From NCBI RefSeq assembly GCF_026262645.1, contig NZ_SHNO01000001.1, positions 1,302,001-1,366,000 of the forward strand: a DNA stretch of 64,000 nt, in the 5' to 3' direction. Numbering within the stretch: the stretch's first letter is position 1; every line of letters begins with the position of its first letter. The stretch comes from Candidatus Marimicrobium litorale (GTDB lineage Bacteria > Pseudomonadota > Gammaproteobacteria > Pseudomonadales > Halieaceae). The notes under the pieces are model-generated. The model saw only the letters and a list, made by a program, of their open reading frames with translations, was not told the DNA's origin and did not search any database. This document shows, in pieces, positions 1-6,815 of the stretch. The translations under genes were made by a program, and so were the position numbers.

Positions 1-561
1 CCACGCATACCTCCACGGGAGTTCACTGCTGCGAGTGAGCAGCCAGGGTACACTCAGCACAACAAGCGATATGATCAACCCAATGAACAGCGCTTGTAAT
101 GATTTCAGTAAAATATCCGCAGCGCGATCTCCACTGTGCTCTAGATGCGTGCCCGCGTGCTCAAGCACGGGGAAATCTCTAAAAGGGCGACCCTGACTAT
201 CCTTCATATTCTGTTTCTCGAAGGATTTCAGGGCGAAGGGCGCAGAGTATGTGCGCTCGTAACGATCACCCATCCCACCGAGAATCATATCGAGCACACT
301 GGTTGCCTTGTTTTCGTAAAATACCTGCTGCGCTGCGCCCGGAACCGATGGCAGCGCCCGGCGAAAATGCAAAGAATCGAGTAGCGCAACGCCGACATAA
401 ACCAGAATCAAGGTAAACGTCACCATACCTAGCGGACTGCTGAATACCTGCGACCAATGCGCACGTGTCTGCGGATTTTTTCGAAGTTGCAGAAAAAAAA
501 GGGCGAGCGCGACCACTAGCAGAAATATCAAAGCGTCGGACCAGAGTATGAGTACTTTCAC
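1..561 (-). CDS. ABC peptide transporter permease, C subunit (partial)
   Basis: Open to the window edge: 187 codons from a GTG start, 3 bp after the stop of the B permease. Hydrophobic segments lie near residues 5-26, 44-64 and 152-175. The stretch between the second and third is a long polar periplasmic region, as in the N-terminal half of OppC/DppC/YejE permeases. The binding-protein-dependent transport domain with its EAA loop would lie outside the window. Position as third gene of a binding-protein/permease/permease operon supports the C-subunit role. The protein would work in the inner membrane with an ATPase that is not visible here. The GTG start is chosen because no ATG is better placed. 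Confidence 0.8.
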   Translation of the reverse strand, partial: MKVLILWSDALIFLLVVALALFFLQLRKNPQTRAHWSQVFSSPLGMVTFTLILVYVGVALLDSLHFRRALPSVPGAAQQVFYENKATSVLDMILGGMGDRYERTYSAPFALKSFEKQNMKDSQGRPFRDFPVLEHAGTHLEHSGDRAADILLKSLQALFIGLIISLVVLSVPWLLTRSSELPWRYAW

Positions 562-564
562 AAT

Positions 565-1542
565 CTACTCCAGGCGCACCCTGGGGTCGGCCCAGGTATA
601 AGATATATCGGTGAGAATCAGCCCCACGATATAAAGGATGGAACCGAGAAACACCATGCTCCGAACAATAGCGAAATCCTGCGACTGGATCGCATCGAGC
701 ATATAACTGCCGAGACCGGGTATTCCGAAAAAGGATTCAATCAGTAGTCCTCCCATGAACAGCGACGGGATAATTACCACCACACCAGTCAGTATAGGTA
801 TCAGCGCATTGGGTAAAATATGTCGAAAAAGAATACGAATTTCACTGGCGCCTTTCGCCCTGGCAGTGCGCACGTAGTCCTGATTAGCCTCCTCTAGGAA
901 TAACGTGCGGTACCAGCGGGCTCCAGAACCTATCCCGGCGATTACACCCACGAGTACGGGCAATAGCATAAATTTCCACACTTGCGCATCCATGTGGAAA
1001 CCGGAAATCGGCACCAGTTTCCAGACTCTGGCAACGAGATACTGCCCACCGATGATATAAAACAGGTATGAAATAGACATTAGCGCCACGAATATAAATA
1101 CCGCCCAGCGATCGAGCCTGGTCCCATGAAACATAACCACCAGCAAGGCGACACAGATGTTGACCCAGATTCCCACCGCGAAGGTGGGCAAAGCAACCGC
1201 TAGGCTGGGCCACATCCTGGTAGAAACATCTGTCGTGATATCACGTCCACTTTCCGAACGACCGAAGTCAAAAGCAAACAACTTGACTGATTTGGTAAAA
1301 AATATTGTTTCGATGAGCATACCTTGACCAGCGGCTCCCTCGTTGTAGAACAGCGGGAGATCGTAGCCATTTTTCTGCTTCCAGGACTCGATCGCCTCAG
1401 GGGTGACATATTTCTCGCCCAGCTGGGAAGCAGCCATGTCGTCAGGAGAATTCACAACAAAGAAAAGCATGAAGGTCAAAAGGTTGACGCCAACCAGAAT
1501 GGGAACCGCATAAATTAGCCGCCTGATAATATACGCCAGCAT
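565..1542 (-). CDS. ABC peptide transporter permease, B subunit
   Basis: 325 aa, OppB/DppB family, inner-membrane channel half for uptake of oligopeptides or similar solutes. The N-terminus (MLAYIIRRLIYAVPILVGVN) is the standard first helix of this family. An EAA-type coupling loop (EEANQDYVRTARAKGAS) followed by the HILPNAL motif sits in the last third, where the ATPase docks. A large periplasmic loop follows helix 1. I start at the ATG preceded by AGGAGAGG rather than further upstream, because the upstream extension is not hydrophobic and overlaps the previous gene. It lies 11 bp after the binding protein and 3 bp before the C permease, so the three are cotranscribed. Confidence 0.9.
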   Translation of the reverse strand: MLAYIIRRLIYAVPILVGVNLLTFMLFFVVNSPDDMAASQLGEKYVTPEAIESWKQKNGYDLPLFYNEGAAGQGMLIETIFFTKSVKLFAFDFGRSESGRDITTDVSTRMWPSLAVALPTFAVGIWVNICVALLVVMFHGTRLDRWAVFIFVALMSISYLFYIIGGQYLVARVWKLVPISGFHMDAQVWKFMLLPVLVGVIAGIGSGARWYRTLFLEEANQDYVRTARAKGASEIRILFRHILPNALIPILTGVVVIIPSLFMGGLLIESFFGIPGLGSYMLDAIQSQDFAIVRSMVFLGSILYIVGLILTDISYTWADPRVRLE

Positions 1543-1553
1543 TCTTACCTCTC

Positions 1554-3743
1554 CTATCGACCTACCGTCTCGCGCTGTCGCCGTCTGTAAGCCAGAATGC
1601 CCGGCACGGCCAGCCCAGCCAGCAGCAACAAGCCGCCATAAATTGGCCAGGTTACGGGCTTGTTCCAAAGTTTTTGCATTTCTGGCCGCAAATCGGTGTC
1701 GATTCGGGTGTACTTTAGCGTTGCCTTGGAAATGCCGTGACGCTTGTTGTTATGTACCCAGCTATTATTGAGATAGATCTCCTTGGGGTAAAACGCATAC
1801 AGCCAGACCGCATCGCGCCGAGCGAGATCGACCATATCAGCTATGAGTGCGTCTCGCTCAGGTCCGGGAGGCAATACGCGCATCCTGCGGAACATCGCAT
1901 CGTATTCGTCATTGGCATAGTTGCTGTTATTGGCGCCGTCACATTCGCATAACAATGGACTTTCTGGCCCGTACAGCAAGAAAAGGAAATTTTCAGGATC
2001 CGGATAATCCGCTAGCCAGCCACTGGAATAGATTTGCGTATTACCCGTCAACAGCTTTTCTCGGGTGCGATTCCAGTCCGCGGGACGAAATTCTATCTGC
2101 ACCCCCACTTCAGAAAATACGCGGTCGATCCAGCTCATCGACGTACTGTTTATCGCCTGCGACTGCACGTCAATAAATAACTTGAGTGGCTTACCGGTAA
2201 GCGCATCCCGTCCGTTGGGATAACCCGCCTCGACCAGCAACTGCCGGGCATAATCAAGCGACTTTCGCCGCGCCTCGCCGTCTACCCAGTCATACACATA
2301 GGGGTTTATTCCCTCTTTCCCCTCCAGATGTCCGGGAATGCCAGGCGGTATTGGGCTCTGGGCCGCAATACCATTGCCCTTATAAAAAACATTCAAATAC
2401 TCCTCGGTCTGGAAGGCTATCTGCAGCGCCTGACGCAGTTTCCGCTTGTCTTCGGTATACCCGCCCACAACCGGATCTCGCATGTTAAAACCATAATAAT
2501 AGATGCCGGGTTTTACATCTGGCGACATGGTGATGTCGTGGGTCATCATCTCTTCTGACATTTCGACACCATCCGGGCCTACAACAAATACCTGATCGAA
2601 CACGCCGGTGGTATGGGCATGCGTTTCACCCGAGCGATCGTAGTAACCCTGCATGAATTTGGTCCAGAGCGAAAGACCGCTCTTCTCCATGCGGTAGGTC
2701 GCGCGATCAACGAAGGGAATGGGCTTTCCCGCATCATCGAGATAACCAGCCTCACGATCACCTGGGGCGCCCTCTGTCGGAAAAAATTCTTCGCGGTAGT
2801 TGGGATTACGCTCCAGCACGATTTCACTGTTAGGGTCATTCTTAACCATCATGAAAGGTCCCGAACCCACGGGCCACCAATCCAGTGTCAGATTCTTGTC
2901 AGCAAAACCGGGATTGCTGTAAAAACGATCAACTTCTGGGGGAACAGGCGAAAAAAACGGCATCGCAAGCCAAAATAAAAACTGCGGATAGCGCCCCTTG
3001 ATCGTTATGGTGAAACTGTCATCATCCAACACCTTCAAGCCATCCATCTGAAAGTCATTGAGATCCAACCACTCCTGTTTTGGCTGCTCCCGAACCAGTT
3101 CCGAAAATGCCTCCATACCTAAAATATATTGCGACATAAAACCAAGCATCGGGGACGCATTTGCCGGGTCCGCCAGCCGTTTTATGGCATACACATAGTC
3201 GTTCGCTACTAACGGACGATCTCCGGTTTCCGGAAAGTCGGAAGGCTGGCGGTATGCTGTGCCCTCTTCTTCGGTATCAAAAAAATAGAGTGGTTTGGCA
3301 TCCTTGTCCTGTGCAAAGGCAGGATGCGGCTGGAAGTGAAGATCGTCACGCAAGTGCAAAGTATACCGCGTGTAGGCAGGCTCATCGGCCTCATCACTGA
3401 TCTCTTCGCCCGACGCGTTTAAATACGCTACATCCGGCGCCCGAGACAACGCACCCGGGATTAGCTCGTAGGGTCTCTTTAAATAGTGATAAGCCATCGG
3501 AGGCTCATAGATCTGCATAATAAAGAGCGCCTCGTCCGAAGCATAGGACTGGGCGGGATCCAGATGCTTGGGCGGGGTGGAAGCCATCATTGAATGATAG
3601 GTGGCCATACCATCCGGCGAGACTGGATGCGGATTATTCCAAGGCGGCTCTCCGCATGCCACTAAGAGTAGCAAAATTATCGCACCCACCAGATACAGGC
3701 ACGAAAGAGCTATAGGCTTTAATCTGACTTGGAAAAATGTCAT
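1554..3743 (-). CDS. Peptide ABC transporter substrate-binding lipoprotein
   Basis: 729 aa, SBP_bac_5 (OppA/DppA) family. An N-terminal signal with lipobox LVAC puts the lipidated cysteine at about residue 30. The body carries typical SBP_bac_5 stretches, such as LDPAQSYASDEALF near the N-terminus and the Asp/Tyr-rich DYPDPENFLFLLYG region near the C-terminus. It would bind peptides in the periplasm and deliver them to the two permeases encoded just downstream. Oddities: it is longer than the usual 500-600 aa, and it ends in a hydrophobic helix (WPIYGGLLLLAGLAVPGILAY) plus a basic tail, so it may be anchored at both ends. The start is the ATG before MTFFQVRL; an upstream TTG in frame is less likely. 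Confidence 0.88.
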   Translation of the reverse strand: MTFFQVRLKPIALSCLYLVGAIILLLLVACGEPPWNNPHPVSPDGMATYHSMMASTPPKHLDPAQSYASDEALFIMQIYEPPMAYHYLKRPYELIPGALSRAPDVAYLNASGEEISDEADEPAYTRYTLHLRDDLHFQPHPAFAQDKDAKPLYFFDTEEEGTAYRQPSDFPETGDRPLVANDYVYAIKRLADPANASPMLGFMSQYILGMEAFSELVREQPKQEWLDLNDFQMDGLKVLDDDSFTITIKGRYPQFLFWLAMPFFSPVPPEVDRFYSNPGFADKNLTLDWWPVGSGPFMMVKNDPNSEIVLERNPNYREEFFPTEGAPGDREAGYLDDAGKPIPFVDRATYRMEKSGLSLWTKFMQGYYDRSGETHAHTTGVFDQVFVVGPDGVEMSEEMMTHDITMSPDVKPGIYYYGFNMRDPVVGGYTEDKRKLRQALQIAFQTEEYLNVFYKGNGIAAQSPIPPGIPGHLEGKEGINPYVYDWVDGEARRKSLDYARQLLVEAGYPNGRDALTGKPLKLFIDVQSQAINSTSMSWIDRVFSEVGVQIEFRPADWNRTREKLLTGNTQIYSSGWLADYPDPENFLFLLYGPESPLLCECDGANNSNYANDEYDAMFRRMRVLPPGPERDALIADMVDLARRDAVWLYAFYPKEIYLNNSWVHNNKRHGISKATLKYTRIDTDLRPEMQKLWNKPVTWPIYGGLLLLAGLAVPGILAYRRRQRETVGR

Positions 3744-3843
3744 GCACGTTTGATGATGAGATTCCCGCAACGCTTCAGCATACCCTGTTGCAGCCGTTCC
3801 CGCACCCGAAGATTAAGGGTGCAACTGCATGGCGATTAGCCAC

Positions 3844-3867
3844 TATAATGGAGTGTTTTCGAACACT
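3844..3867 (+). promoter_or_regulatory. Consensus -10 box and 5' UTR hairpin before the POT gene
   Basis: A perfect TATAAT at 3844-3849 is followed at 3852-3867 by AGTGTT, loop TTCG, AACACT. This six-bp perfect stem closed by a UUCG-type tetraloop would fall at or just after the transcription start. No good -35 is seen 16-18 bp upstream. The hairpin could stabilise the 5' end of the mRNA or act as an operator; both are inferences. Confidence 0.45.
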
Positions 3868-3886
3868 GGCGCCCGGGGAAAATAAG

Positions 3887-5443
3887 ATGGCAACCGCTGA
3901 TGCATATGAGAATGGCCGCGGCCACGACCCCGAGTTTCTCGGTCATCCTCTGGGGCTATACGTCTGCTTTGCAACCGAACTTTGGGAGCGCTTTTCTTTT
4001 TACGGCATGAAGTTCCTGCTTCTGCTCTATCTCACAAAGTACCACCTATTTAGCGATACTAACGGCCTTGAAGTGCTTGGTGGTTATGCTGCGCTGGTTT
4101 ATGCCATGCCCGTCATCGGCGGGTTGCTCGCTGATCGCTATCTCGGTATGCGCAAGGCCGTTATCTTCGGAGGTGTCCTGCTAACGCTCGGCCATCTGGG
4201 TATGGCGATGGAGGGCGAGCAGGCTCGCGTAGACGGGGGAGAAGTCGTCCGCGACGATGGTGCTCTGCAAGTATTCTATTTTTCTCTGGCACTGATCGTC
4301 ATGGGTGTGGGCTTCCTCAAGCCCAATATTTCCACCATCGTTGGGCAGCTCTACAGCCGAGAAGACCCAAGAAGGGATGCAGGTTTCACAATTTTTTATA
4401 TGGGTATTAATATCGGTGCTTTTGCGGCTACTCTGCTGTGCGGATATCTCGGTGAGACCTATGGCTGGCAGTACGGCTTTGGTGCGGCGGGCATCGGAAT
4501 GGTAATCGGCCTCATCACATTCATCCGGGGACAAAAATATCTTCACGATCTGGCAGAACCGCGCGACCCCGTGCTGCTTGAGAAAAAAACATCATTGGGC
4601 TTGTCATACGAATGGACAATTTATCTAGGCGCACTGGCAAGCGTATTCCTCGTGTGGCAGATGCTGCAATTCCATGGGGCCGTGGGCCTTGTACTCAATC
4701 TCTTGTCCTTGGCAGTGCTCGCTGGCCTCGGTTGGTTTATCTTTTTTAAATGCAACTCCGTGGAACGTGATCGAATGTTGGTACTAGTGATACTCACCCT
4801 CTCGACTGTCGTCTTCTGGGCACTATTTGAACAGGCCTCCGGTTCAATGACTCTCTACGCCGATCGCGTTGTAGATCGAAATATTCTGGGCTACGAATTA
4901 ACAGCATCCCAGTTTGGATCACTTAACGCTTTCTTCATTTTCCTCTTTGCGCCTATTTTCGCTTGGCTGTGGACATTCCTTGGCAGGCGAGGACTGGAAC
5001 CCAGTACTCCTGTCAAATTCGCTTTAGGCATCGTTCAGGCCGGTCTTGGGTTCGGCGCGCTCGTGCTTGGCGCGGCATCCCCAGATACTGCCGGCATGGT
5101 CGTCGGATACTGGTTAGTCCTGGCGTATCTCCTGCATACGACCGGAGAGCTCTGTTTATCTCCTGTCGGACTCTCCGCCGTGACAAAGCTCGCGGTACCC
5201 AATGTTGTCGGGGTCATGATGGGATCTTGGTTTCTCGCCACCGCTTACTCGGAGTTTGTCGCAGCTCAACTGGCGAAACTTGCCGCTATTGATACTGTCA
5301 ACGGCGCTGTAAAAGATATCGGAGCCGCTCTGGCTAGCTATACTGAGCTTTTTTCCAGCCTGCTCTATGTAGGACTTGGCGCGGGTGTCCTCCTGCTGCT
5401 TGTGTCCCCCCTGTTAAGAAAAATGATGCACGGAATACACTAG
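3887..5443 (+). CDS. POT family proton-coupled peptide symporter
   Basis: 518 aa, MFS superfamily, PTR2/POT family, which imports di- and tripeptides with protons across the inner membrane. The family motif ExxER is present as ELWERFSFYG at residues 31-40 in the first helix, and the second PTR2 signature FYMGINIGAF is near residue 170. About 12-14 hydrophobic helices are visible. The ATG is preceded by GGGGAAAATAAG and matches the usual POT N-terminus; the longer in-frame extension overlaps the divergent binding-protein promoter and was rejected. Placement opposite a peptide ABC operon suggests a local peptide-uptake module. The next gene follows after 9 bp. Confidence 0.92.
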   Translation: MATADAYENGRGHDPEFLGHPLGLYVCFATELWERFSFYGMKFLLLLYLTKYHLFSDTNGLEVLGGYAALVYAMPVIGGLLADRYLGMRKAVIFGGVLLTLGHLGMAMEGEQARVDGGEVVRDDGALQVFYFSLALIVMGVGFLKPNISTIVGQLYSREDPRRDAGFTIFYMGINIGAFAATLLCGYLGETYGWQYGFGAAGIGMVIGLITFIRGQKYLHDLAEPRDPVLLEKKTSLGLSYEWTIYLGALASVFLVWQMLQFHGAVGLVLNLLSLAVLAGLGWFIFFKCNSVERDRMLVLVILTLSTVVFWALFEQASGSMTLYADRVVDRNILGYELTASQFGSLNAFFIFLFAPIFAWLWTFLGRRGLEPSTPVKFALGIVQAGLGFGALVLGAASPDTAGMVVGYWLVLAYLLHTTGELCLSPVGLSAVTKLAVPNVVGVMMGSWFLATAYSEFVAAQLAKLAAIDTVNGAVKDIGAALASYTELFSSLLYVGLGAGVLLLLVSPLLRKMMHGIH

Positions 5444-5452
5444 GAGTTTGTC

Positions 5453-6694
5453 ATGTCCAAACCAGAGTTCGATGTCATTGTATGGGGAGCAACCGGCTTT
5501 ACCGGTCAGCTTGTCGTGGAATATCTCGCACAAACCTATGGCGTAGATAGCGATCTGCGTTGGGCCATCGCAGGCCGTAACCGGGATAAACTTGAATCGG
5601 TACGCCACGCCTGCCTGCCGGAAGCACAGCATCAGAAACTCGGGATTGTTGTTGCAGATAGCAATGACGCCGCCAGTCTCGCAAGCATGGTGGGTCGGGC
5701 CAATGTCATTTGCTCGACCGTCGGTCCTTACGCTCGCTATGGTACCCCTCTGGTCGAAGCCTGCAGCGCAGCCGGCACTCACTACTGCGACCTGACCGGC
5801 GAAGTACCCTGGATGATGCGCGTCATAGACCAATACCAACAGGCCGCCGAGGCCAGTGGTGCCCGCATTGTGCATACTTGCGGCTTTGATTCAGTGCCTT
5901 TCGATCTCGGCACCTGGCGTGTACAACAAATCATGTATGAAAGGCACGGGGTATACGCACAACAAGTCAAGGGCCGCACCGGCCCCACGCGCGGTGCCTT
6001 CAGCGGAGGCACCGTAGCCAGCATCATTAATATGCTGGAGGAGGCCAGGGAAGACCCTTCAATAATGCAGGATTCCGCAGACCCCTATGCGCTTTACCCC
6101 GACGGCATTCCCCCAGGTGAAGACGGTCCAGACCAAACCAAGGCCGTTTACGATCCAGACTTCAAACGTTGGACATCGCCTTTCATGATGGCAGCAATCA
6201 ATACCAAAGTTGTACGCCGGAGCAACGCTTTGCTTGGCTTCCCGTGGGGCAAGGGCTTCCTCTACGATGAGGCGACGCTTAATAACTCGCGTTGGAAAGC
6301 ATCACTGGCGAGTGTTGCAGGCGGCATCGGCATGGTATCTCTGGCGATGGGGCCCACTCGGAATTTACTGCAACGGGTTTTGCCAAAGCCTGGCGAAGGG
6401 CCCACACGTGAACAACGTGAAGCGGGCTTTTACGAGGTTTACTTCCTCGGCATTGACCCCAGCGATAGAACACACGATACCGCGATTCAGGTTAGCGGCA
6501 CTCTGGACCCGGGCTACGGGTCAACAGCAAGAATGATAGCCGAAGCGGCGGTTTGTCTTGCTCAGGACGAACTAGCAGCGGGCGGCGGCTTCTGGACGCC
6601 TGCTGCTGCTATGGGCGAGCCCTATCTCAACAGATTAACAGAAAAAGCCGGTATAGCCTTCGACGAAGTCGACCCGCGCAGCCTGCAGCCCTGA
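5453..6694 (+). CDS. Saccharopine dehydrogenase-like / trans-acting enoyl reductase family protein
   Basis: 413 aa with an N-terminal NAD(P)-binding fold: GATGFTG at residues 12-18, and a further TVGPYARYGTPLVEAC stretch typical of the family. The whole length matches the family that includes mycobacterial trans-acting enoyl reductases and eukaryotic saccharopine-dehydrogenase-like oxidoreductases. These reduce lipid or acyl intermediates, but the substrate here cannot be told. The RBS AGGAG lies 6 bp before ATG. It is 9 bp after the POT gene and probably cotranscribed with it, although no functional link is obvious. There is no signal peptide. Confidence 0.85.
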   Translation: MSKPEFDVIVWGATGFTGQLVVEYLAQTYGVDSDLRWAIAGRNRDKLESVRHACLPEAQHQKLGIVVADSNDAASLASMVGRANVICSTVGPYARYGTPLVEACSAAGTHYCDLTGEVPWMMRVIDQYQQAAEASGARIVHTCGFDSVPFDLGTWRVQQIMYERHGVYAQQVKGRTGPTRGAFSGGTVASIINMLEEAREDPSIMQDSADPYALYPDGIPPGEDGPDQTKAVYDPDFKRWTSPFMMAAINTKVVRRSNALLGFPWGKGFLYDEATLNNSRWKASLASVAGGIGMVSLAMGPTRNLLQRVLPKPGEGPTREQREAGFYEVYFLGIDPSDRTHDTAIQVSGTLDPGYGSTARMIAEAAVCLAQDELAAGGGFWTPAAAMGEPYLNRLTEKAGIAFDEVDPRSLQP

Positions 6695-6726
6695 TCGCGA
6701 TTTATACTGTTGGACAATATAAATAA

Positions 6727-6748
6727 TTACCAGCAGCGCTGCTGGTAA
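6727..6748 (+). repeat. Perfect 22-bp palindrome
   Basis: The half-site TTACCAGCAGC is followed immediately by its exact reverse complement. It lies 32 bp after the stop of the enoyl-reductase-like gene and 68 bp before the GTG of the repeat protein. As RNA it would fold as a strong hairpin, but no T-run follows, so it is either a factor-independent terminator lacking a U-tract or an operator for the downstream gene. Confidence 0.55.
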
Positions 6749-6815
6749 AGCAAACTCAAACCCCGTAACTTGCGTTCAAACAACGACAGTAAAAATGGGA
6801 GAATAAGCACGCGGG

